Source: JADJWR01 sp964509545
Lineage (GTDB): Bacteria > Pseudomonadota > Gammaproteobacteria > Burkholderiales > Burkholderiaceae_F
DNA: 30,788 nt
Assembly (NCBI GenBank): GCA_964509545.1
Contig: CAZDXQ010000047.1
Coordinates: 1 to 30,788, forward strand
Direction of reading: 5' to 3'
The translations under genes were made by a program, and so were the position numbers. The notes beneath the pieces were generated by a model. The model saw only the letters and a list, made by a program, of their open reading frames with translations. It was not told where the DNA came from and ran no database searches. This document shows positions 19,335 through 26,697 of the stretch, one piece after another (position 1 is the first letter of the stretch; each line of letters starts with the position of its first letter).

Positions 19335-19980
19335 TGGCGCGACTTTCGCGAGTTTTCCAACGAGGAAAGGGAACGCGGCGCGGCGATCGACGACGCGACG
19401 CGAGCCGCCGCCATCGACCGGATCTTCGCCCGTCTGCTGCCGTTCGCCTGGCGTGATTACTCCGGTTCACGGTCTTTGCACTGGGAGGTGATGCTGACGG
19501 AAGGCGACCGCCTGGAGGCGCGTGCGTTCCCGAGCGGGCAGATCGCGCTCGCCGCTACGTTGATTGTGCGATTCGGGCATTCGGCCGACGAGCTGGCCTT
19601 CCTGCTGGTGCATGCGATGGCGCACATCCTCCTCGAGCACAGGCGGCGGGGCTACGAAGCCGCGGTGCCGTCGACCCGGCTGGCGGGATCGGTCGATGCG
19701 AGGCTCATCGTTGAGAACCTGAAGTCGAGCCTGCCGCTGCAGCTTCACCTGTTGCCTCTGCGCCGCGCCCAGGAAGGCGAGCCAGATCGCCTTGGGGGCG
19801 CAGCTGGCCGCCGCAACGGATTTCGATGGCGCTGCCGGCGCGGCACTGCTCGGGCGGATGAGCGCGGAAGGCGACGATGCGGCGCCGACGCACCATTCGC
19901 GGGTCGCGCGAAGCGCTGCGCTGCGTCCGGCGGCGCACCGCCGCCGGCCGGGTCCGTCCTGCGCGCCGCCGACGATGTGA
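19335..19980 (+). pseudogene. Decayed M48-family (Oma1/BepA-like) metallopeptidase
   Basis: Reading from 19335, WRDFREFSNEE, then FARLLPFAWRDYSGSRSLHWEV, then AFPSGQIALAATLIVRF, then ADELAFLLVHAMAHILLEH matches secreted M48 peptidases, but the zinc motif HExxH is changed to HAMAH, losing the catalytic Glu. An in-frame TAA (19332-19334) cuts the N-terminal part. After AQEGEPDRLG the frame shifts at a run of five G (19794-19798) and continues as AQLAAATDFDGAAGAALLGRMSAEGDDAAPTHH in another frame to about 19980. Three independent lesions indicate a true pseudogene and not a single sequencing error. Confidence 0.8.
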
Positions 19981-20076
19981 TGCGCAGCGCGGACGACAGC
20001 TGGCGGTCGTCCTGGCCCGGACGGGCGTGCAGCGCTCGGCGCGGTCGCAGCAGAGGTGCATCGCGCAAGCGCCCGT

Positions 20077-21330
20077 TTAGCCGCCTGCGGCCAATTTGAC
20101 CTCGCCGGGCTGGCGGTCCGCAAGCCGGAGCGCTTCGCTGCGTTCGACAATCGCACGCAGTATCTCAGGCACCTCGAAGACTGCGCGGTTGTTGACTGCG
20201 CGCAGGTTGCCCTGGAACTCGGTCAGTCGTTCCACCAGCTCGACGACCGCAGGGCGGATGCGGCGGAACGAGTCGTGCACGACGCCGAATCCGTGTTCGC
20301 GCACCCACTGTGTGTTGTAGCGCTCCTGCGGCATCGTCCACGCGTTGCGCACCGTAAGCACCGGCAGGCCGAGGCGAATCGCCTCGGTCAGGCTGGCCGG
20401 CCCCGGCTTGCCGATGAAGAAATCCGCCAGGCGCAGGTAGCGCACCACGTCCGGCGTGAAGCCGAGCACGACGCGCGGCGCGGCCGCCGGCAGGCGACGC
20501 AGAGCCGCTGCGAGGCGTTCGTTGTGACCGCAGAGCAGGATCAGCGGCATGTCGTGCAGCTGGCGCGCGATATCGATCATCACTCTTGAGCCGTGGCCGC
20601 CGAACATCACGACGCCGGTCGTCCGTCGCGGTGGCAGTCCGAGCTTCAGGCGTTCGTCATCGCGTGCAATGGGCGCGAACCGGTAGAAGTCGGGGCGAAT
20701 CACCATGCCCGATGACAGGTGCAACCGCCTCTCCGGATGGCCCATCGCCTTCGCCTGCTGCAGCGCCCTCGGGGTGCCGCAAACAAAGTGCTGGTCCTGC
20801 CCACGCTCGATCCAGAAGTTGGGCGGATGGTCGGCCATGTCGGTCATCACCGTCACGTACGGCACGCCGGGCAGGGCGGTGGCGATGCTTTCGTACAGCA
20901 CGCGATTGAAGTTCGGCACGAGGGAGACAACGAGGTCGGGTCCGGTTCGCAGCCAGTGATTGCGAAGGACGCGCAGCATCGGCGCATGCCCGAGGCGAAC
21001 CATCCGCTGCAGCAGCTTCAGTTCCTGCGCCAGCCCGAGGGTCCATCCGCGCTGCAGTCGCACGTTGTACAGGTGCTCGGGGGCCACGCCGGTCAAGCGG
21101 CGGAAGACGTCCTTCGAGTCGAGCACTTCGGTCAGGTTGACCAGCCGAACGCGCCATGGCCACGGCTTCTCGCGGATGACCGCATGCAGCGCCTGCGCGG
21201 TCATGCGATGCCCGCCGCCGGCGTTGAAATAGACGAGGTCGATGTTCTTGAGGGTTGCACCGGGCAGGCGGTCCGCGATACCCGGATTCCTGGCCTGCCG
21301 CAGCGGCAGGGAAAATGCGCAGTCGAACAT
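20077..21330 (-). CDS. GT28 MGDG-synthase-like glycosyltransferase
   Basis: A 417-residue GT-B enzyme like bacterial and plant monogalactosyldiacylglycerol synthases, which transfer a sugar from a UDP-sugar to diacylglycerol. The N-terminal domain has DLVYFNAGGGHRMTAQAL (31-48), the interfacial region LVVSLVPNFNRVLYE, TVMTDMADHPPNFWIE and FVCGTPRALQQA. The C-terminal donor domain has VMFGGHGSRVM (241-251) and the GT28 signature GKPGPASLTEAI (307-318) followed by QERYNTQWV. ATG 21330 is chosen for the AGGA 8 nt upstream; the frame stays open to 21750 but without family similarity. It is divergent from the broken GT4 gene. Together with a PlcP-like enzyme it would rebuild membranes with glycolipid. 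The donor sugar is not readable. Confidence 0.85.
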   Translation of the reverse strand: MFDCAFSLPLRQARNPGIADRLPGATLKNIDLVYFNAGGGHRMTAQALHAVIREKPWPWRVRLVNLTEVLDSKDVFRRLTGVAPEHLYNVRLQRGWTLGLAQELKLLQRMVRLGHAPMLRVLRNHWLRTGPDLVVSLVPNFNRVLYESIATALPGVPYVTVMTDMADHPPNFWIERGQDQHFVCGTPRALQQAKAMGHPERRLHLSSGMVIRPDFYRFAPIARDDERLKLGLPPRRTTGVVMFGGHGSRVMIDIARQLHDMPLILLCGHNERLAAALRRLPAAAPRVVLGFTPDVVRYLRLADFFIGKPGPASLTEAIRLGLPVLTVRNAWTMPQERYNTQWVREHGFGVVHDSFRRIRPAVVELVERLTEFQGNLRAVNNRAVFEVPEILRAIVERSEALRLADRQPGEVKLAAGG

Positions 21331-21486
21331 GCTGCTGTCCTTGCATAGGGCGTCGTATCGCCGATAACGGCTGGCGATCTGTCCGGCGCAGTCCGCCGCG
21401 GCGCATGGGCGGCGGTCGCACGCGGCCGCTTCCTCGCCGACTCGTTGTCGCGGACGGTTTGATGCCCGCGCCGTGATCGGCGCAGG

Positions 21487-21517
21487 GTGACCGTTCGATG
21501 TGAAGCGAAGATGACGC
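21487..21517 (-). promoter_or_regulatory. Element upstream of the GT28 gene resembling the OlsB-gene regulatory site
   Basis: Minus strand half-sites GCGTCAT (21517-21511), GCTTCAC (21506-21500) and CGGTCAC (21493-21487) resemble the set before the OlsB-like gene, with spacers of 4 and 6 bp. No TAnnnT lies 10 bp downstream, and the gene start is ~155 bp away, so promoter function is uncertain. Confidence 0.3.
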
Positions 21518-21582
21518 GACGCATCGCCGTCGGAACCTTCGGCCATCATCGACAGGTTGCACGGCAGCGGCACGATCGGGTC

Positions 21583-22850
21583 ATGCTCCAATGCGCACCG
21601 CCCCAGGCCAGCGCCGGCTGCGCGGCGCCTGGCCGCGCGGCACTGAGAATCAGCGTCGTTATCGAGACCTATCCGCCCGAGGTCAATGGCTTGGCCCTTA
21701 CGACGGCCTGCATCGTCGAAGGTGTGCGCGCGCGCCGGCACGAGCTGCAACTCCTCCGGCCGCGCCAGTCAAAGGACGAGGCGCAGGCACGAACGCTGCA
21801 TTTCCAGGAAGTGCTGTTGCCGGGGCTGCCGATTCCCGGCTATCCGAGCCCCAACATGGGCCCGCCTTCGTGCCCTGCGCTCGCTCGGCAGCGGACGGCC
21901 AGTCGTCCCGATATCGTGCACATTGCGGCCGAAGGGCCGCTCGGCTGGTCGGCGCTGCGGGCCGCGCATCAGCGCCAGTCGCGTGTGAGTTCCGATCTCC
22001 GCACCACCTTTCACGCCTGAGGCGCGCACTTCGGCGTCGGCCGGCCGAGCAGGCCATGCTGGCCTACCCGCGACGGTTCTACAACCGGGCTGATTGCACG
22101 ACGGTGCCGACCGGGGCGCTGAAGCGATCCCTGTTCGAGCGCGGATTCCCCAATCCCGTCGTGCTGTCACGCGGTCTCGACACACGGTTGTCCAGTCCCG
22201 AGCGGCGCAACGATGGCCTGCGTCGCCGCTGGGGCGTCGCGCCGGATGCGCTTGCCGTGCTGCACGTCGGCCGGCTGGCATGGGTGAAGGACCTCTCTGC
22301 GCTCGCGCGGCTGTACCGTTTGATGCGCGCGAAGTGCAGTGGCGCGAAACTCGTGGTGGTCGGCGACGGGCCGGCACTTAACTGGCTGCAGGCCGAATGC
22401 CCGCAGGCGCATTTCGCCGGCATGCGCACCGGCGCCGGCCTGGCAACGCACTACGCCTCGGGCGACCTTTTCTGCTTTCCGAGCATGACCGAGACTTTCG
22501 GCAACGTGACGGCGGAGGCAATGGCGAGCGGCCCGTCGCTGTTTGCCTTCGACCACGCTGCTGCCGGCATGGCCATCCGCTCCGGAGAAAACGGCGGTAT
22601 TGCGCCTTTCGGCGAGACCTTGGATCTGCTCGCGCGGACCGTTGAACCGATACAGGATCCGACCCGGCTGCGTGACAACGGTGTGTGCGCGCGAACTACT
22701 TCATGCACCCTGAAGTGGGGGCGCATCGTCGAACAGATCGAGTCGGTGTTCCAGGAGGTCTCGGGCGAAGGCCGGAGAAACCGCCGGGACGAGCCCGCGG
22801 CCGCGGGCCGGCGTGTGTCAGCCGGTACAGGTCGGCTCCGGCTCGGCTGA
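21583..22850 (+). pseudogene. Frameshifted GT4-family glycosyltransferase
   Basis: A second GT4 enzyme, paralogous to 6989-8044, split over two frames. The first part (from ATG 21583) reads ISVVIETYPPEVNGLALTT, then RPDIVHIAAEGPLGWSALRAA and SDLRTTFHA, then stops at TGA 22018-22020 where the family continues (YSRHYG-like). Translation past the stop gives GAHFGVG, then a -1 change near 22040-22050 leads to AEQAMLAYPRRFYNRADCTTVPTGALKR, LHVGRLAWVKDLSALARLYR, and MTETFGNVTAEAMASG to the stop at 22848-22850. A stop plus a frameshift within ~30 bp argues for inactivation, though an assembly error cannot be excluded. Its tail overlaps the convergent small gene by 33 bp. Confidence 0.82.
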
Positions 22851-23081
22851 AACGGTGGGCCGATCGATGAACCGCGCGCTGCCGGCGTAGTAACGGTCGA
22901 TCCGCCAGTCGCGCATGACCTCGACGGCAAGCTCGAAGGCCTCGTAGTCGATTTCGTAGAGACTCGACAGCGGGAATTCCTTTTCCTCCCTGAGCGCCTC
23001 GAGCAAGCGGGTCAGCTCGCGCGCCGCCGTGGGCGTCGCGCCCGAACGCAGGTACTCCTCCAGCTTCTTCATCGCAAACAT
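22818..23081 (-). CDS. Small conserved protein of unknown function, copy 2
   Basis: An 87-residue protein from ATG 23081, chosen because GAGG lies ~8 nt upstream; an upstream ATG at 23117 would add 12 residues with no such signal. The core KKLEEYLRSGATPTAARELT, LLEALREEKEFPLSSLYEID and YEAFELAVEVMRDWRIDRYYAG is paralogous to the product of 16649-16951. The C-terminus is shorter and different. Predicted all-helical and soluble, function unknown. Its end overlaps the broken GT4 gene tail to tail. Confidence 0.7.
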   Translation of the reverse strand: MFAMKKLEEYLRSGATPTAARELTRLLEALREEKEFPLSSLYEIDYEAFELAVEVMRDWRIDRYYAGSARFIDRPTVSAEPEPTCTG

Positions 23082-23581
23082 CAGGACCTCGACAGCAAGG
23101 ATCGGTGAAGGGTGCAACCAACCGGCCCACGATAACGGCCGCGGCCGTCAACGAGGCGGATAACTCGCGCTTCCATGACCAGCGTCAGGCGGATAGCAAG
23201 CCGAGGACGGGATCGAATGGAGACAGGGGATATGGGGCAACGACAGGTCGCTTGCGCAGTGAAGGCGTGCGGCTCGTCGCGGGCACTGAAGAACTTTACA
23301 CGCTGGGCCAGGACAACGAGCGCAGTGCGCCGAGCACGGGTCTGCCGTCTTTGGGCATCGCGATGACGCGGGAGTCGTCACGGATTCCTGCAACGGTCCC
23401 GCCCACACCGCACCGGCATTCGCTTCTTCGACTCGCGTTCCAGCGCAAAGAAACGACTTGCGCGGGAACGATTGCAAGGCTGAGGAGGTCTGCGCCAGGC
23501 ATCGAGCGCGATAGGTCGGCCGCCCCGATCCCGGCGAGACGGTTGCCGCAGCCAAACAATCCATCTGCTTACTTGATCAAC
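23082..23581. other. ~500-bp region before the pst promoter with no clear gene
   Basis: Open frames on both strands (for example 23105-23596 forward and 23148-23564 reverse) match nothing I know and have low-complexity composition. The region contains an imperfect hairpin (23436-23470) and, at its right edge, a Pho box pointing into it from 23582-23599. Confidence 0.5.
23436..23470. repeat. Inverted repeat with 13-bp stem
   Basis: CGTTCC-A-GCGCAA (23436-23448) pairs with TTGCGC-G-GGAACG (23458-23470), one mismatch, 9-nt loop. No U-tract on either side. It could be part of a structured RNA or a protein-binding site. Confidence 0.5.
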
Positions 23582-23599
23582 ATGACAAGTTCATGACAG
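23566..23599 (-). promoter_or_regulatory. Leftward Pho box upstream of pstS
   Basis: Minus strand 23599-23582 reads CTGTCATGAACTTGTCAT, the best Pho-box match in the window (13 of 14 half-site positions). Ten bp downstream is TAAGCA (23571-23566), a poorer -10. It points away from pstS into a region with no recognised gene. Confidence 0.6.
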
Positions 23600-23639
23600 T
23601 CCTTGCAGGCGGAGCGGCGCCGCGCCCGGCGAAAGTTTC

Positions 23640-23673
23640 ATGTCACATTTGAGTCATGTTGGCTGTCTACCGT
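23640..23673 (+). promoter_or_regulatory. Pho box and -10 of the pstS promoter
   Basis: ATGTCAC-ATTT-GAGTCAT (23640-23657) followed after 10 bp by TACCGT (23668-23673). In the Pho regulon PhoB~P binds such 18-bp sites in place of a -35 element. The leader to the pstS ATG is ~50 nt and carries AAGGAG. Confidence 0.75.
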
Positions 23674-23728
23674 GAGCCCAAGTCCGGCGCGTCTGTGCGT
23701 CGTGCTCTGCTCAGCAAGGAGATGGTCG

Positions 23729-24721
23729 ATGAAACGTACGAAACTGTTATGCGCGCTTGGTCTGGTACTGGCAGGCGCGCACGCTGCCCCCGCGGCACTG
23801 GCGCAAGTGGTGAAGATCGATGGATCGAGCACCGTTTTCCCCGTTACCGAGGCGGTTGCCGAAGAGTTCCAGAAGGCGAAGAAGGGTGCGATCAAGGTCA
23901 CGGTGGGCATTTCCGGAACCGGCGGCGGCTTCAAGAAGTTCTGCCGTGGGGAGACCGACATCTCGAACGCCTCCCGTCCGATCTTGAAGAGTGAGATGGA
24001 CGAATGTGCGAAGACCGGCGTTCGCTACCTCGAAATGCCCGTGGCCTATGACGCGCTGACGGTCGTCGTCAACCCGAAGAGCAAGCTGACCTCGATCTCG
24101 ATCGAAGATCTAAAGAAGATGTGGGAGCCGGCCGCGCAAGGCAAGATCACCAACTGGAACCAGGTCAACCCCGCGTTCGCCGATGCGCCGCTGAAGCTCT
24201 TCGGCGCCGGTGCGGACTCCGGAACGTTCGACTACTTCACCGAGGCCGTGACCGGCAAGTCGAAGTCGAGCCGCGGCGATTTCACCGCCAGCGAGGATGA
24301 CAACGTGCTGGTGCAGGGCGTCAGCCGCGACGTCAACGCTCTCGGTTTCTTCGGCTATGCCTACTACGCCGAGAACAAAGACAAGCTGAAGGGCCTCGCG
24401 ATCAGCTGGAAGGGCGGCAAGGCAGTCGCGCCGTCGGAGCAGACGGTGCTCGATGGGACCTACCAGCCGCTGTCGCGACCCATCTTCATCTACGTCAACG
24501 AGGCTTCACTAAAGAAGGCCGAGGTGCGCGAGTTCGTCGATTTCTACAACCGGCACGGCGCGAAGCTGGCCAAGGAAGTCAAGTACGTTCCGCTGCCGGC
24601 AAAGGCCTATGAGTACAACCTGGATGTCCTGGCCAAGGGGCGAGTCGGCACCAAGTTTGGCGGCGAGAACAAGGTCGGACTGACGATCGAAGAGCTGATG
24701 AGGCTCGAGGCGAAGCTCTAA
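23729..24721 (+). CDS. pstS: Phosphate ABC transporter periplasmic phosphate-binding protein
   Basis: High-affinity phosphate receptor that delivers Pi to PstCA. It is 330 residues with signal peptide MKRTKLLCALGLVLAGAHA continuing to AALAQ, cleaved before VVKIDG. Phosphate-binding segments are DGSSTVFPVTEA, GISGTGGGFKKFCRGETDISNASRP and FGAGADSGTFDYFTE. The C-terminal half with DVNALGFFGYAYY is also standard. ATG 23729 has AAGGAG (23716-23721) 7 nt upstream, a strong site that fits high expression. It is the first gene of the pst operon, with a hairpin in the 95-bp gap before pstC. An additional upstream in-frame stretch to 23603 is not coding. Confidence 0.98.
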   Translation: MKRTKLLCALGLVLAGAHAAPAALAQVVKIDGSSTVFPVTEAVAEEFQKAKKGAIKVTVGISGTGGGFKKFCRGETDISNASRPILKSEMDECAKTGVRYLEMPVAYDALTVVVNPKSKLTSISIEDLKKMWEPAAQGKITNWNQVNPAFADAPLKLFGAGADSGTFDYFTEAVTGKSKSSRGDFTASEDDNVLVQGVSRDVNALGFFGYAYYAENKDKLKGLAISWKGGKAVAPSEQTVLDGTYQPLSRPIFIYVNEASLKKAEVREFVDFYNRHGAKLAKEVKYVPLPAKAYEYNLDVLAKGRVGTKFGGENKVGLTIEELMRLEAKL

Positions 24722-24740
24722 ACGGCGCAAGCTGCCGGAT

Positions 24741-24771
24741 CGGCCGGGCAGGAGAACATCCTGTCCGGCCG
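24741..24771 (+). terminator. Hairpin between pstS and pstC
   Basis: Stem 24741-24753 pairs with 24759-24771 (13 bp, one G-U), loop GAACA, no U-tract. Probably an mRNA-stabilising or attenuating structure that keeps pstS expression above pstCAB, as known for other binding-protein operons. Confidence 0.65.
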
Positions 24772-24816
24772 TGCCGATGCTGGGCTGCTACCGGCGGCCC
24801 GTGGCCGACAACTACA

Positions 24817-25773
24817 ATGCATGACATTTCACAAATGGCCACCGCCGGGGATGCGGCGGAGCATCCGGTGGAATCGACCCGTCTGCAGCACCGCGCGGCG
24901 CGCGCGGTCAAGGAGCGCCTGATCGAGGGTGTCCTTTTCCTTGCCGCCTTCTCGGCCGTGGCCACGACGGTGGCGATCGTCTACATCCTGGTCAGCGAGT
25001 CAGTCGGTTTCTTCGAGCATGTGTCGATCAAAGATTTCCTGACCGACACCATGTGGACGCCGTTGTTCGCCGACCCGCGCTACGGCGTTTTGCCGCTGGT
25101 GGCCGGAACCCTGACAGTGGCCTTCGTAGCGCTCGCCATCGCCATCCCGATGGGCACGATCGTGGCGATCTACCTGTCGGAATTCGCGCCCTTCTGGGTG
25201 CGCGAGGTCGTCAAGCCGTTTCTCGAACTGCTCGAGGCGGTGCCGACGGTCGTCTTCGGCTACTTCGCGCTGCTCTTCGTCACGCCGCTGCTGCAGGTGT
25301 TCTTTCCCGAACTGCCGGGCTTCAACATGTTGTCCGCCGGGCTCGTTATCGGCATCTTCATCATCCCGTATATCAGTTCGGTCGCCGAGGACGCGATGCG
25401 CGCGGTGCCAATGAGCATGCGCGAGGGCTCGTACGCGATGGGCGCAACGCGGTTCCAGACGGCCATCCGCGTGGTCACGCCGTCGGCGATCTCCGGCATC
25501 GTCGCGGCGTACATCCTGGCCATTTCGCGCGCGATCGGCGAAACGATGGTGGTCGCCATTGCCGCCGGCCTGCAGCCGAATTTCACCTTCAACCCGACCG
25601 AGCAGGCGGCGACGATCACCGCCTATATCGTGCAGGTTGCACTCGGCGATCTGCCGCACGGTTCAGTCGGTTACCAGAGCATCTTTGCCGTTGGCCTGGT
25701 GCTGGTCATCATGACGCTCGGCTTCAACATCGTCGGACACGTGCTGCGGCGGCGCTTCCGCGAAGCGTACTGA
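24817..25773 (+). CDS. pstC: Phosphate ABC transporter permease PstC
   Basis: Inner-membrane permease subunit of PstSCAB, 318 residues with six TM helices after a ~30-residue cytoplasmic N-terminus. The EAA-loop segment REGSYAMGATRFQTAIRVVTP, the helix LEAVPTVVFGYFALLF and AISRAIGETMVVAIAAG are typical. Start ATG 24817 is the longest reasonable choice; ATG 24835 is possible, and neither has a clear Shine-Dalgarno. The hexamer TACAAT directly at the start resembles a -10 but no -35 fits. The stop TGA overlaps the pstA ATG by one base. Confidence 0.96.
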   Translation: MHDISQMATAGDAAEHPVESTRLQHRAARAVKERLIEGVLFLAAFSAVATTVAIVYILVSESVGFFEHVSIKDFLTDTMWTPLFADPRYGVLPLVAGTLTVAFVALAIAIPMGTIVAIYLSEFAPFWVREVVKPFLELLEAVPTVVFGYFALLFVTPLLQVFFPELPGFNMLSAGLVIGIFIIPYISSVAEDAMRAVPMSMREGSYAMGATRFQTAIRVVTPSAISGIVAAYILAISRAIGETMVVAIAAGLQPNFTFNPTEQAATITAYIVQVALGDLPHGSVGYQSIFAVGLVLVIMTLGFNIVGHVLRRRFREAY

Positions 25774-26693
25774 TGGAGCGGAACGTCGAGGAAATGCGCG
25801 CGCTGATCGCGCGCCACAAGATCAACGACCACATCTTCGCGGTCGTTGGCCTCGCCTGCATGATGGTGGCGATCATCATGCTGCTGGCCGCGTTTCTCGA
25901 CCTGTTCATCGACGGTGCGCACCGCCTGACCTGGGACTTCTTCACCTCGTTCCCCTCCCGGCGCGCTGGCCAGGCCGGGATACTGTCGGCCTGGGTCGGC
26001 ACGGCGTTTGTGATGCTGACGACGATGATGGCGGCGGTGCCGCTAGGCATCGCGGCGGCGGTGTACCTGGAGGAGTACGCGCCGAAGAACTGGGTCACGG
26101 ACCTGATCGAGATCAACGTGACCAATCTGGCCGGCGTGCCGTCGATCGTCTACGGGCTGCTCGCGCTCGGCCTGTTTGTTTACCAGCTCGGTTTCGGGCA
26201 GAGCATCCTGTCGGCCGGACTGACGCTGGCGCTGATGATCCTGCCGATCGTGATCGTCGCCACGCGCGAGGCGCTGCGCTCGATCCCTCGGAACATCCGC
26301 GAGGCGGCCTATGCGCTCGGCGCGACGCGCTGGCAGTTGGTCTCGGGCCACCTGATTCCGTATGCCCGCGGCGGGATCCTGACCGGGGTGATCATCGGCA
26401 TGTCGCGTGCGATCGGCGAGACTGCGCCGATCATCACCATCGGCGCGCTGACATTCATCGCCTTTCTGCCGATCAACCCCGAGGCGCCCGTGCTGTCGAT
26501 CCTCAGGTTCGAATGGTTGTGGCAGCCGTTCACGGTGCTGCCTATCCAGATGTTCAACTGGGTGTCGCGGCCGGAAAAGGCGTTCCTGGCGAATGCCGCG
26601 GCCGCGGGCGTCGTGCTGATCGTCATGACCTTGCTGATGAACGGTCTGGCGATCTATCTGCGCTACTCCATCCGCAAGAAGATCAAGTGGTGA
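25773..26693 (+). CDS. pstA: Phosphate ABC transporter permease PstA
   Basis: Second permease subunit, 306 residues, six TM helices. Signatures: TNLAGVPSIVYGLLALGLFV, ILPIVIVATREALRSIPRNI, the EAA loop REAAYALGATRWQLVSGHLIP and GMSRAIGETAPIITIGA. The ATG is embedded in the pstC stop (TGATG), indicating coupled translation. The open frame extends far upstream through pstC but that part is a shadow frame. pstB starts 4 bp after its stop. Confidence 0.96.
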   Translation: MERNVEEMRALIARHKINDHIFAVVGLACMMVAIIMLLAAFLDLFIDGAHRLTWDFFTSFPSRRAGQAGILSAWVGTAFVMLTTMMAAVPLGIAAAVYLEEYAPKNWVTDLIEINVTNLAGVPSIVYGLLALGLFVYQLGFGQSILSAGLTLALMILPIVIVATREALRSIPRNIREAAYALGATRWQLVSGHLIPYARGGILTGVIIGMSRAIGETAPIITIGALTFIAFLPINPEAPVLSILRFEWLWQPFTVLPIQMFNWVSRPEKAFLANAAAAGVVLIVMTLLMNGLAIYLRYSIRKKIKW

Positions 26694-26697
26694 GTCC

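Noticed and set aside
6085..23081. Mobile element carrying the island
   Set aside because: I saw no transposase, integrase, terminal repeats or tRNA attachment site at either edge; the block may have arisen by rearrangement or homologous transfer.
23105..23596. 163-codon forward frame before pstS
   Set aside because: It has no recognisable family, low-complexity composition and runs into the Pho box, so I left the region unannotated.
24813..24818. TACAAT as a -10 element for an internal pstC promoter
   Set aside because: It overlaps the start codon and no -35 lies at a suitable distance, so it is probably chance.
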